Source: Cladorhizidae sp. MBARI D1340-BT2 (taxonomy: Eukaryota > Porifera > Demospongiae > Poecilosclerida > Cladorhizidae). From it: DNA of 64,000 nt. The translations under genes and the position numbers were made by a program. The stretch spans positions 1-64,000 of the forward strand of contig JAQNBH010000187.1 in assembly GCA_028752905.1 (NCBI GenBank), in the 5' to 3' direction. The first letter of the stretch is position 1; the number at the start of each line of letters is the position of its first letter. A model generated the notes under the pieces. It saw only the letters and a list, made by a program, of their open reading frames with translations. It made no database searches and was not told the DNA's origin. This document shows, piece after piece, positions 1-14,282 of this stretch.

Positions 1-1140
1 TCATAGAACAACAGCAAGTCAAGCACTGCAACCAGTCACTAGTCATAGACACACTGCAACCAGTCACTAGTCATAGACACAACTGCAACCAGTCACTAGT
101 CATAGACACTGCAACCAGTCACTAGTCATAGACACACTGCAACCAGTCACTAGTCATAGACACACTGCAACCAGTCACTAGTCATAGACACACTGCAACC
201 AGTCACTAGTCATAGACACACTGCAACCAGTCACTAGTCATAGACACACTGCAACCAGTCACTAGTCATAGACACACTGCAAACCAGTCACTAGTCATAG
301 ACACACTGCAACCAGTCACTAGTCATAGACACACTGCAACCAGTCACTAGTCATAGACACACTGCAACCAGTCACTAGTCATAGACACACTGCAACCAGT
401 CACTAGTCATAGACACACTGCAACCAGTCACTAGTCATAGACACACTGCAACCAGTCACTAGTCATAGACACACTGCAACCAGTCACTAGTCATAGACAC
501 ACTGCAACCAGTCACTAGTCATAGACACACTGCAACCAGTCACTAGTCATAGACACACTGCAACCAGTCACTAGTCATAGACACACTGCAACCAGTCACT
601 AGTCATAGACACACTGCAACCAGTCACTAGTCATAGACACACAGCAACCAGTCACTAGTCATAGACACACTGCAACCAGTCACTAGTCATAGACACACTG
701 CAACCAGTCACTAGTCATAGACACACTGCAACCAGTCACTAGTCATAGACACACTGCAACCAGTCACTAGTCATAGAACACACTGCAACCAGTCACTAGT
801 CATAGACTACACTGCAACCAGTCACTAGTCATAGACACACTGCAACCAGTCACTAGTCATAGACACACTGCAACCAGTCACTAGTCATAGACACACTGCA
901 ACCAGTCACTAGTCATAGACACACTGCAACCAGTCACTAGTCATAGACACACTGCAACCAGTCACTAGTCATAGACACACTGCAACCAGTCACTAGTCAT
1001 AGACACACTGCAACCAGTCACTAGTCATAGACACACTGCAACCAGTCACTAGTCATAGACACACTGCAACCAGTCACTAGTCATAGACACACTGCAACCA
1101 GTCACTAGTCATAGACACCACTGCAACCAGTCACTAGTCA
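1..1140. other. Indel-rich start of the array
   Basis: The first unit (1-25) is distorted and does not align cleanly with the consensus. Further length errors follow: one extra base near 81, a two-base loss near 106, and one-base gains near 281, 776, 806 and 1,118. Between about 1,140 and 2,968 the spacing is a strict 28 bp. Two of the gains (near 776 and 806) fall at the variable unit position 25, where a later copy of the same block has GATACA. At 806 the sequence reads GACTACA, as if C and T had both been called. This looks like low consensus accuracy at a contig or read edge. A truly degenerate array border is the alternative, but no unique flank is visible. Confidence 0.7.
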
Positions 1141-2530
1141 TAGACACACTGCAACCAGTCACTAGTCATAGACACACTGCAACCAGTCACTAGTCATAGA
1201 CACACTGCAACCAGTCACTAGTCATAGACACACTGCAACTAGTCACTAGTCATAGACACACTGCAACCAGTCACTAGTCATAGACACACTGCAACCAGTC
1301 ACTAGTCATAGACACACTGCAACCAGTCACTAGCCATAGATACACTGCAACCAGTCACTAGTCATAGACACACTGCAACCAGTCACTAGTCATAGACACA
1401 CTGCAACCAGTCACTAGTCATAGACACACTGCAACCAGTCACTAGTCATAGACACACTGCAACCAGTCACTAGTCATAGACACACTGCAACCAGTCACTA
1501 GTCATAGACACACTGCAACCAGTCACTAGTCATAGACACACTGCAACCAGTCACTAGTCATAGACACACTGCAACCAGTCACTAGTCATAGACACACTGC
1601 AACCAGTCACTAGTCATAGACACACTGCAACCAGTCACTAGTCATAGACACACAGCAACCAGTCACTAGTCATAGACACACTGCAACCAGTCACTAGTCA
1701 TAGACACACTGCAACCAGTCACTAGTCATAGACACACTGCAACCAGTCACTAGTCATAGACACACTGCAACCAGTCACTAGTCATAGATACACTGCAACC
1801 AGTCACTAGTCATAGATACACTGCAACCAGTCACTAGTCATAGACACACTGCAACCAGTCACTAGTCATAGACACAATGCAACCAGTCACTAGTCATAGA
1901 CACACTGCAACCAGTCACTAGTCATTGACACACTGCAACCAGTCACTAGTCATAGACACACTGCAACCAGTCACTAGTCATAGACACACTGCAACCAGTC
2001 ACTAGTCATAGACACACTGCAACCAGTCACTAGTCATAGACACACTGCAACCAGTCACTAGTCATAGACACACTGCAACCAGTCACTAGTCATAGACACA
2101 CTGCTACCAGTCACTAGTCATAGACACACTGCAACCAGTCACTAGTCATAGACACACTGCAACCAGTCACTAGTCATAGACACACTGCAACCAGTCACTA
2201 GTCATAGACACACTGCAACCAGTCACTAGTCATAGACACACTGCAACTAGTCACTAGTCATAGACACACTGCAACCAGTCACTAGTCATAGACACACTGC
2301 AACCAGTCACTAGTCATAGACACACTGCAACCAGTCACTAGCCATAGATACACTGCAACCAGTCACTAGTCATAGACACACTGCAACCAGTCACTAGTCA
2401 TAGACACACTGCAACCAGTCACTAGTCATAGACACACTGCAACCAGTCACTAGTCATAGACACACTGCAACCAGTCACTAGTCATAGACACACTGCAACC
2501 AGTCACTAGTCATAGACACACTGCAACCAG
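640..2530. repeat. 1,008-bp higher-order block, two copies
   Basis: Rare variants recur 36 units apart. The CAACTAG change is at 1,240 and 2,248, and the GCCATAGATA change is at 1,333 and 2,341, both exactly 1,008 bp apart. ACAGCAACC occurs at 643 and 1,654, which is 1,008 plus the three bases gained in the first copy at about 776, 806 and 1,118. Paired GATACA units at about 1,787 and 1,814 correspond to the disturbed sites near 776 and 806. Copy 1 is therefore about 640-1,520 and copy 2 about 1,650-2,530. The second copy has private changes (CACAATGC near 1,876, CATTGACAC near 1,924, GCTACC near 2,104), so the copies have diverged a little or were assembled with different accuracy. Confidence 0.85.
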
Positions 2531-2579
2531 TCCCTAGTCATAGATACACTGCAACCAGTCACTAGTCATAGACACACTG

Positions 2580-3280
2580 CAATCAGTCACTAGTCATAGA
2601 CACACTGCAGCCAGTCACTAGTCATAGACACACTGCAGCCAGTCACTAGTCATAGACACACTGCAACCAGTCACTAGTCATAGACACACTGCAACCAGTC
2701 ACTAGTCATAGACACACTGCAACCAGTCACTAGTCATAGACCCACTGCAACCAGTCACTAGTCATAGATACACTGCAACCAGTCACTAGTCATAGACACA
2801 CTGCAACCATTCACTAGTCATAGACACACTGCAACCAGTCACTAGTCATAGACACACTGCAACCAGTCACTAGTCATAGACACACTGCAACCAGTCACTA
2901 GTCATAGATACACTGCAACCAGTCACTAGTCATAGACACACTGCAACCAGTCACTAGTCATAGACACACTGCAACCAGTCACTAGTCATAGATACAGTCA
3001 CTAGTCATAGATACACTGCAACCAGTCACTAGTCATAGATACACTGCAACCAGTCACTAGTCATAGATACACTGCAACCAGTCACTAGTCATAGACACAC
3101 TGCAACCAGTCACTAGTCATAGATACACTGCAACCAGTCACTATTCATAGACACACTGCAACCAGTCACTAGTCATAGATACACTGCAACCAGTCACTAG
3201 TCATAGACACACTGCAATCAGTCACTAGTCATAGACACACTGCAGCCAGTCACTAGTCATAGACACACTGCAGCCAGTCA
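2580..3280. repeat. 644-bp spaced duplication, second copy 9 bp short
   Basis: A run of three consecutive variant units, CAATCAG then CAGCCAG then CAGCCAG, occurs at about 2,583-2,640 and again at about 3,218-3,275. The offset is 635 bp, which is 23 units (644 bp) minus the 9 bp lost in the short unit at 2,997-3,015. CAGCCAG variants create CTGCAG (PstI) sites. This is a small segmental duplication next to, but distinct from, the 1,008-bp block. Confidence 0.75.
2997..3015 (+). repeat. Truncated 19-bp unit
   Basis: After a normal unit ending in GATACA at 2,996, the next unit starts directly with GTCACTAG, lacking the first nine bases (CTGCAACCA). Unit phase (start modulo 28) shifts by exactly -9 here. 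The loss sits between CA repeats (ACACTG versus ACAGTC), so slippage or microhomology could explain it. I did not see the same 19-bp unit elsewhere. Confidence 0.9.
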
Positions 3281-6039
3281 CTAGTCATAGACACACTGCA
3301 ACCAGTCACTAGTCATAGACACACTGTAACCAGTCACTAGTCATAGACACACTGCAACCAGTCACTAGTCATAGACACACTGCAACCAGTCACTAGTCAT
3401 AGATACACTGCAACCAGTCACTAGTCATAGACACACTGCAACCAGTCACTAGTCATAGACACACTGCAACCAGTCACTAGTCATAGACACACTGCAACCA
3501 GTCACCAGTCATAGACACACTGCAACCAGTCACTAGTCATAGACACACTGCAACCAGTCACTAGTCATAGACACACTGCAACCAGTCACTAGTCATAGAC
3601 ACACTGCAACCAGTCACTAGTCATAGACACACTGCAACCAGTCACTAGTCATAGACACACTGCAACCAGTCACTAGTCATAGATACACTGCAACCAGTCA
3701 CTAGTCATAGACACACTGCAACCAGTCACTAGTCATAGACACACTGCAACCAGTCACTAGTCATAGACACACTGCAACCAGTCACTAGTCATAGATACAC
3801 TGCAACCAGTCACTAGTCATAGACACACTGCAACCAGTCACTAGTCATACACACACTGCAGCCAGTCACTAGTCATAGACACACTGCAACCAGTCACTAG
3901 TCATAGACACGCTGCAACCAGTCACTAGTCATAGACACACTGCAGCCAGTCACTAGTCATACACACACTGCAACCAGTCACTAGTCATAGACACACTGCA
4001 ACCAGTCACTAGTCATAGACACACTGCAACCAGTCACTAGTCATAGACACACTGCAACCAGTCACTAGTCATAGACACACTGCAACCAGTCACTAGTCAT
4101 AGACACACTGCAACCAGTCACTAGTCATAGACACACTGCAACCAGTCACTAGTCATAGACACACTGCAACCAGTCACTAGTCATAGACACACTGCAACCA
4201 GTCACTAGTCATAGACACACTGCAGCCAGTCACTAGTCATAGACACACTGCAGCCAGTCACTAGTCATAGACACACTGCAACCAGTCACTAGTCATAGAC
4301 ACACTGCAGCCAGTCACTAGTCATAGACACACTGCAACCAGTCACTAGTCATAGACACACTGCAACGAGTCACTAGTCATAGACACACTGCAACCAGTCA
4401 CTAGTCATAGACACACTGCAACCAGTCACTAGTCATAGACACACTGCAACCAGTCACTAGTCATAGACACACTGCAACCAGTCACTAGTCATAGACACAC
4501 TGCAACCAGTCACTAGTCATAGACACACTGCAACCAGTCACTAGTCATAGACACACTGCAACCAGTCACTAGTCATAGACACACTGCAACCAGTCACTAG
4601 TCATGGACACACTGAAACCAGTCACTAGTCATAGACACACTGCAACCAGTCACTAGTCATGGACACACAGCAACCAGTCACTAGTCATAGACACACTGCA
4701 ACCAGTCACTAGTCATAGACACACTGCAACCAGTCACTAGTCATAGACACACTGCAACTAGTCACTAGTCATAGATACACTGCAACCAGTCACTAGACAT
4801 AGACACACTGCAACCAGTCACTAGTCATAGACACACTGCAACCAGTTACTAGTCATAGACATACTGCAACCAGTCACTAGTCATAGACACACTGCAACCA
4901 GTCACTAGTCATAGACACACTGCAACCAGTCACTAGTCGTAGATACACTGCAACCAGTCACTAGTCATAGACACACTGCAACCAGTCACTAGTCATAGAC
5001 ACACTGCAACCAGTCACTAGTCATAGACACACTGCAACCAGTCACTAGTCATAGACACACTGCAACCAGTCACTAGTCATAGACACACTGCAACCAGTCA
5101 CTAGTCATAGACACACTGCAACCAGTCACTAGTCATAGATACACTGCAACCAGTCACTAGTCATAGATACACTGCAACCAGTCACTAGTCATAGACACAC
5201 TGCAACCAGTCACTAGTCATAGACACACTGCAACCAGTCACTAGTCATAGACACAATGCAACCAGTCACTAGTCATAGATACACTGCAACCAGTCACTAG
5301 TCATAGATACACTGCAACCAGTCACTAGTCATAGACACACTGCAACCAGTCACTAGTCATAGATACACTGCAACCAGTCACTAGTCATAGATACACTGCA
5401 ACCAGTCACTAGTCATAGACACACTGCAACCAGTCACTAGTCATAGACACACTGCAACCAGTCACTAGTCATAGACACACTGCAACCAGTCACTAGTCAC
5501 AGACACACTGCAACCAGTCACTAGTCATAGATACACTGCAACCAGTCACTAGTCATAGATACACTGCAACCAGTCACTAGTCATAGATACACTGCAACCA
5601 GTCACTAGTCATAGATACACTGCAACCAGTCACTAGTCATAGACACACTGCAACCAGTCACTAGTCATAGACACACTGCAACCAGTCACTAGTCATAGAC
5701 ACACTGCAACCAGTCACTAGTCATAGATACACTGCAACCAGTCACTAGTCATAGATACACTGCAATCAGTCACTAGTCATAGATACACTGCAACCAGTCA
5801 CTAGTCATAGATACACTGCAACCAGTCACTAGTCATAGACACACTGCAACCAGTCACTAGTCATAGACACACTGCAACCAGTCACTAGTCATAGACACAC
5901 TGCAACCAGTCACTAGTCATAGACACACTGCAACCAGTCACTAGTCATAGACACACTGCAACCAGTCACTAGTCATAGACACACTGCAACCAGTCACTAG
6001 TTATAGACACACTGCAACCAGTCACTAGTCATAGACACA

Positions 6040-6065
6040 CTGCAACCAGTCACTAGTCATAGACA
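6040..6065 (+). repeat. 26-bp unit, one CA dinucleotide lost
   Basis: The unit ends AGACACTGC instead of AGACACACTGC, losing one CA from the dinucleotide run at the unit junction. Phase shifts by -2 and then stays constant to about 20,570. CA-run slippage, in the array or in sequencing, is the simplest explanation. Confidence 0.85.
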
Positions 6066-9000
6066 CTGCAACCAGTCACTAGTCATAGACACACTGCAAC
6101 CAGTCACTAGTCATAGACACACTGCAACCAGTCACTAGTCATAGACACACTGCAACCAGTCACTAGTCATAGACACACTGCAACCAGTCACTAGTCATAG
6201 ACACACTGCAACCAGTCACTAGTCATAGATACACTGCAACCAGTCACTAGTCATAGACACACTGCAACCAGTCACTAGTCATAGACACACTGCAACCAGT
6301 CACTATTCATAGACACACTGCAACCAGTCACTAGTCATAGACACACTGCAACCAGTCACTAGTCATAGACACACTGCAACCAGTCACTAGTCATAGACAC
6401 AATGCAACCAGTCACTAGTCATAGATACACTGCAACCAGTCACTAGTCATAGATACACTGCAACCAGTCACTAGTCATAGACACACTGCAACCAGTCACT
6501 AGTCATAGATACACTGCAACCAGTCACTAGTCATAGATACACTGCAACCAGTCACTAGTCATAGACACACTGCAACCAGTCACTAGTCATAGACACACTG
6601 CAACCAGTCACTAGTCATAGACACACTGCAACCAGTCACTAGTCATAGACACACGGCAACCAGTCACTAGTCATAGACACACTGCAACCAGTCACTAGTC
6701 ATAGACACACTGCAACCAGTCACTAGTCATAGACACACTGCAACCAGTCACTAGACATAGACACACTGCAACCAGTCACTAGTCATAGACACACTTCAAC
6801 CAGTCACTAGTCATAGACACACTGCAACCAGTGACTAGTCATAGACACACTGCAGCCAGTCACTAGTCATAGATACACTGCAACCAGACACTAGTCATAG
6901 ACACACTGCAATCAGTCACTAGTCATAGATACACTGCAACCAGTCACTAGTCATAGACACACTGCAACCAGTCACTAGTCATAGACACACTGCAACCAGT
7001 CACTAGTCATAGACACACTGCAACCAGTCACTAGTCATAGACACACTGCAACCAGTCACTAGTCATAGACACACTGCAACCAGTCACTAGTCATAGACAC
7101 ACTGCAACCAGTCACTAGTCATAGATACACTGCAACCAGTCACTAGCCATAGATACACTGCAACCAGTCACTAGTCATAGACACACTGCAACCAGTGACT
7201 AGTCATAGACACACTGCAGCCAGTCACTAGTCATAGATACACTGCAACCAGACACTAGTCATAGACACACTGCAATCAGTCACTAGTCATAGATACACTG
7301 CAACCAGTCACTAGTCATAGACACACTGCAACCAGTCACTAGTCATAGACACACTGCAACCAGTCACTAGTCATAGACACACTGCAACGAGTCACTAGTC
7401 ATAGACACACTGCAACCAGTCACTAGTCATAGACACACTGCAACCAGTCTCTAGTCATAGACACACTGCAACCCGTCACTAGTCATAGACACACTGCAAC
7501 CAGTCACTAGTCATAGATACACTGCAACCAGTCACTAGTCATAGACACACTGCAACCAGTCACTAGTCATAGACACACTGCAACCAGTCACTAGTCATAG
7601 ACACACTGCAACCAGTCACTAGTCATAGACACACTGCAACCAGTCACTAGTCATAGACACACTGCAACCAGTCACTAGTCATAGACACACTGCAACCGTT
7701 CACTAGTCATAGACACACTGCAACCAGTCACTAGTCATAGAGACACTGCAACCTGTCACTAGTCATAGACACACTGCAACCAGTCACTAGTCATAGACAC
7801 ACTGCAACCAGTCACTAGTCATAGACACACTGCAACCAGTCACTAGTCATAGAGACACTGCAACCAGTCACTAGTCATAGACACACTGCAACCAGTCACT
7901 AGTCATAGACACACTGCAACCAGTCACTAGTCATAGACACACTGCAACCAGTCACTAGTCATAGACACACTGCAACCAGTCACTAGTCATAGATACACTG
8001 CAACCAGTCACTGGTCATAGATACACAGCAACCAGTCACTAGTCATAGACACACTGCAACCAGTCACTAGTCATAGACACACTGCAACCAGTCACTAGTC
8101 ATAGACACACTGCAACCAGTCACTAGTCATAGACACAATGCAACCAGTCACTAGTCATAGACACACTGCAACCAGTCACTAGTCATAGATACACTGCAAC
8201 CAGTCACTAGTCATAGACACACTGCAACCAGTCACTAGTCATAGACACACTGCAACCAGTCACTAGTCATAGACACACTGCAACCAGTCACTAGTCATAG
8301 ACACACTGCAACCAGTCACTAGTCATAGACACACTGCAACCAGTCACTAGTCATAGACACACTACAACCAGTCACTAGTCATAAATACACTGCAACTAGT
8401 CACTACTCATAGATACACTGCAACCAGTCACTAGACATAGACACACTGCAACCAGTCACTAGTCATAGACACACTGCAACCAGTCACTAGTCATAGACAC
8501 ACTGCAACCAGTCACTAGTGATAGACACACTGCAACCAGTCACTAGTCATAGACACACTGCAACCAGTCACTATTCATAGACACACTGCAACCAGTCACT
8601 AGTCATAGACACACTGCAACCAGTCACTAGTCATAGACACACTGCAACCAGTCACTAGTCATAGATACACTGCAACCAGTCACTAGTCATAGATACACTG
8701 CAACCAGTCACTAGTCATAGACACACTGCAACCAGTCACTAGTCATAGACACACTGCAACCAGTCACTAGTCATAGACACAATGCAACCAGTCACTAGTC
8801 ATAGATACACTGCAACCAGTCACTAGTCATAGATACACTGCAACCAGTCACTAGTCATAGACACACTGCAACCAGTCACTAGTCATAGACACACTGCAAC
8901 CAGTCACTAGTCACAGACACACTGCAACCATTCACTAGTCATAGATACACTGCAACCAGTCACTAGTCATAGATACACTGCAACCAGTCACTAGTCATAG

Positions 9001-12000
9001 ATACACTGCAACCAGTCACTAGTCATAGATACACTGCAACCAGTCACTAGTCATAGACACACTGCAACCAGTCACTAGTCATAGACACACTGCAACCAGT
9101 CACTAGTCATAGATACACTGCAACCAGTCACTAGTCATAGATACACTGCAACCAGTCACTAGTCATAGATACACTGCAACCAGTCACTAGTCATAGATAC
9201 ACTGCAACCAGTCACTAGTCATAGACACACTGCAACCAGTCACTAGTCATAGACACACTGCAACCAGTCACTAGTCATAGACACACTGCAACCAGTCACT
9301 AGTCATAGACACACTGCAACCAGTCACTAGTCATAGACACACTGCAACCAGTCACTAGTCATAGACACACTGCAACCATTCACTAGTCATAGATACACTG
9401 CAACCAGTCACTAGTCATAGATACACTGCAACCAGTCACTAGTCATAGACACACTGCAACCAGTCACTAGTCATAGACACACTGCAACCAGTCACTAGTC
9501 ATAGACACACTACAACCAGTCACTAGTCATAGAAACACTGCAACTAGTCACTAGTCATAGATACACTGCAACCAGTCACTAGACATAGACACACTGCAAC
9601 CAGTCACTAGTCATAGACACACTGCAACCAGTCACTAGTCATAGACACACTGCAACCAGTCACTAGTCATAGACACACTGCAACCAGTCACTAGTCATAG
9701 ACACACTGCAACCAGTCACTAGTCATAGACACACTGCAACCAGTCACTAGTCATAGACACACTGCAACCAGTCACTAGTCATAGATACACTGCAACCAGT
9801 CACTAGTCATAGACACACTGCAACCAGTCACTAGTCATAGACACACTGCAACCAGTCACTAGTCATAGACACACTGCAACCAGTCACTAGTCATAGACAC
9901 ACTGCAACCAGTCACTAGTCATAGACACACTGCAACCAGTCACTAGTCATAGACACAATGCAACCAGTCACTAGTCATAGATACACTGCAACCAGTCACT
10001 AGTCATAGATACACTGCAACCAGTCACTAGTCATAGACACACTGCAACCAGTCACTAGTCATAGACACACTGCAACCAGTCACTAGACATAGACACACTT
10101 CAACCAGTCACTAGTCATAGACACACTGCAACCAGTGACTAGTCATAGACACACTGCAGCCAGTCACTAGTCATAGATACACTGCAACCAGACACTAGTC
10201 ATAGACACACTGCAATCAGTCACTAGTCATAGATACACTGCAACCAGTCACTAGTCATAGACACACTGCAACCAGTCACTAGTCATAGACACACTGCAAC
10301 CAGTCACTAGTCATAGACACACTGCAACCAGTCACTAGTCATAGACACACTGCAACCAGTCACTAGTCATAGACACACTGCAACCAGTCACTAGTCATAG
10401 ACACACTGCAACCAGTCACTAGTCATAGATACACTGCAACCAGTCACTAGCCATAGATACACTGCAACCAGTCACTAGTCATAGACACACTGCAACCAGT
10501 GACTAGTCATAGACACACTGCAGCCAGTCACTAGTCATAGATACACTGCAACCAGACACTAGTCATAGACACACTGCAATCAGTCACTAGTCATAGATAC
10601 ACTGCAACCAGTCACTAGTCATAGACACACTGCAACCAGTCACTAGTCATAGACACACTGCAACCAGTCACTAGTCATAGACACACTGCAACGAGTCACT
10701 AGTCATAGACACACTGCAACCAGTCACTAGTCATAGACACACTGCAACCAGTCTCTAGTCATAGACACACTGCAACCCGTCACTAGTCATAGACACACTG
10801 CAACCAGTCACTAGTCATAGATACACTGCAACCAGTCACTAGTCATAGACACACTGCAACCAGTCACTAGTCATAGACACACTGCAACCAGTCACTAGTC
10901 ATAGACACACTGCAACCAGTCACTAGTCATAGACACACTGCAACCAGTCACTAGTCATAGACACACTGCAACCAGTCACTAGTCATAGACACACTGCAAC
11001 CATTCACTAGTCATAGACACACTGCAACCAGTCACTAGTCATAGAGACACTGCAACCTGTCACTAGTCATAGACACACTGCAACCAGTCACTAGTCATAG
11101 ACACACTGCAACCAGTCACTAGTCATAGACACACTGCAACCAGTCACTAGTCATAGAGACACTGCAACCAGTCACTAGTCATAGACACACTGCAACCAGT
11201 CACTAGACATAGACACACTGCAACCAGTCACTAGTCATAGACACACTGCAACCAGTCACTAGTCATAGACACACTGCAACCAGTCACTAGTGATAGACAC
11301 ACTGCAACCAGTCACTAGTCATAGACACACTGCAACCAGTCACTAGTCATAGACACACTGCAACCAGTCACTAGTCATAGACACACTGCAACCAGTCACT
11401 AGTCATAGACACACTGCAACCAGTCACTAGTCATAGATACACTGCAACCAGTCACTAGTCATAGATACACTGCAACCAGTCACTAGTCATAGACACACTG
11501 CAACCAGTCACTAGTCATAGACACACTGCAACCAGTCACTAGTCATAGACACAATGCAACCAGTCACTAGTCATAGATACACTGCAACCAGTCACTAGTC
11601 ATAGATACACTGCAACCAGTCACTAGTCATAGACACACTGCAACCAGTCACTAGTCATAGACACACTGCAACCAGTCACTAGTCACAGACACACTGCAAC
11701 CAGTCACTAGTCATAGATACACTGCAACCAGTCACTAGTCATAGATACACTGCAACCAGTCACTAGTCATAGATACACTGCAACCAGTCACTAGTCATAG
11801 ATACACTGCAACCAGTCACTAGTCATAGACACACTGCAACCAGTCACTAGTCATAGACACACTGCAACCAGTCACTAGTCATAGATACACTGCAACCAGT
11901 CACTAGTCATAGATACACTGCAACCAGTCACTAGTCATAGATACACTGCAACCAGTCACTAGTCATAGATACACTGCAACCAGTCACTAGTCATAGACAC

Positions 12001-14282
12001 ACTGCAACCAGTCACTAGTCATAGACACACTGCAACCAGTCACTAGTCATAGACACACTGCAACCAGTCACTAGTCATAGACACACTGCAACCAGTCACT
12101 AGTCATAGACACACTGCAACCAGTCACTAGTCATAGACACACTGCAACCATTCACTAGTCATAGATACACTGCAACCAGTCACTAGTCATAGATACACTG
12201 CAACCAGTCACTAGTCATAGACACACTGCAACCAGTCACTAGTCATAGACACACTGCAACCAGTCACTAGTCATAGACACACTACAACCAGTCACTAGTC
12301 ATAGAAACACTGCAACTAGTCACTAGTCATAGATACACTGCAACCAGTCACTAGACATAGACACACTGCAACCAGTCACTAGTCATAGACACACTGCAAC
12401 CAGTCACTAGTCATAGACACACTGCAACCAGTCACTAGTCATAGACACACTGCAACCAGTCACTAGTCATAGACACACTGCAACCAGTCACTAGTCATAG
12501 ATACACTGCAACCAGTCACTAGTCATAGACACACTGCAACCAGTCACTAGTCATAGACACACTGCAACCAGTCACTAGTCATAGACACTCTGCAACCAGT
12601 CACTAGTCATAGACACACTGCAACCAGTCACTAGTCATAGACACACTGCAACCAGTCACTAGTCATAGACACAATGCAACCAGTCACTAGTCATAGATAC
12701 ACTGCAACCAGTCACTAGTCATAGATACACTGCAACCAGTCACTAGTCATAGACACACTGCAACCAGTCACTAGTCATAGATACACTACAACCAGTCACT
12801 AGTCATAGATACACTGCAACCAGTCACTAGTCATAGACACACTGCAACCAGTCACTAGTCATAGACACACTGCAACCAGTCACTAGTCATAGATACACTG
12901 CAACCAGTCACTAGTCATAGACACACTGCAACCAGTCACTAGTCATAGACACACTGCAACCAGTCACTAGTCATAGACACACTGCAACCAGTCACTAGTC
13001 ATAGACACACTGCAACCAGTCACTAGACATAGACACACTGCAACCAGTCACTAGTCATAGACACACTTCAACCAGTCACTAGTCATAGACACACTGCAAC
13101 CAGTGACTAGTCATAGACACACTGCAGCCAGTCACTAGTCATAGATACACTGCAACCAGACACTAGTCATAGACACACTGCAATCAGTCACTAGTCATAG
13201 ATACACTGCAACCAGTCACTAGTCATAGACACACTGCAACCAGTCACTAGTCATAGACACACTGCAACCAGTCACTAGTCATAGACACACTGCAACCAGT
13301 CACTAGTCATAGACACACTGCAACCAGTCACTAGTCATAGACACACTGCAACCAGTCACTAGTCATAGACACACTGCAACCAGTCACTAGTCATAGATAC
13401 ACTGCAACCAGTCACTAGCCATAGATACACTGCAACCAGTCACTAGTCATAGATACACTGCAACCAGACACTAGTCATAGACACACTGCAATCAGTCACT
13501 AGTCATAGATACACTGCAACCAGTCACTAGTCATAGACACACTGCAACCAGTCACTAGTCATAGACACACTGCAACCAGTCACTAGTCATAGACACACTG
13601 CAACGAGTCACTAGTCATAGACACACTGCAACCAGTCACTAGTCATAGACACACTGCAACCAGTCTCTAGTCATAGACACACTGCAACCCGTCACTAGTC
13701 ATAGACACACTGCAACCAGTCACTAGTCATAGATACACTGCAACCAGTCACTAGTCATAGACACACTGCAACCAGTCACTAGTCATAGACACACTGCAAC
13801 CAGTCACTAGTCATAGACACACTGCAACCAGTCACTAGTCATAGACACACTGCAACCAGTCACTAGTCATAGACACACTGCAACCAGTCACTAGTCATAG
13901 ACACACTGCAACCATTCACTAGTCATAGACACACTGCAACCAGTCACTAGTCATAGAGACACTGCAACCTGTCACTAGTCATAGACACACTGCAACCAGT
14001 CACTAGTCATAGACACACTGCAACCAGTCACTAGTCATAGACACACTGCAACCAGTCACTAGTCATAGAGACACTGCAACCAGTCACTAGTCATAGACAC
14101 ACTGCAACCAGTCACTAGTCATAGACACACTGCAACCAGTCACTAGTCATAGATACACTGCAACCAGTCACTAGTCATAGACACACTGCAACCAGTCACT
14201 AGTCATAGACACACTGCAACCAGTCACTAGTCATAGACACACTGCAACCAGTCACTAGTCATAGATACACTGCAACCAGTCA

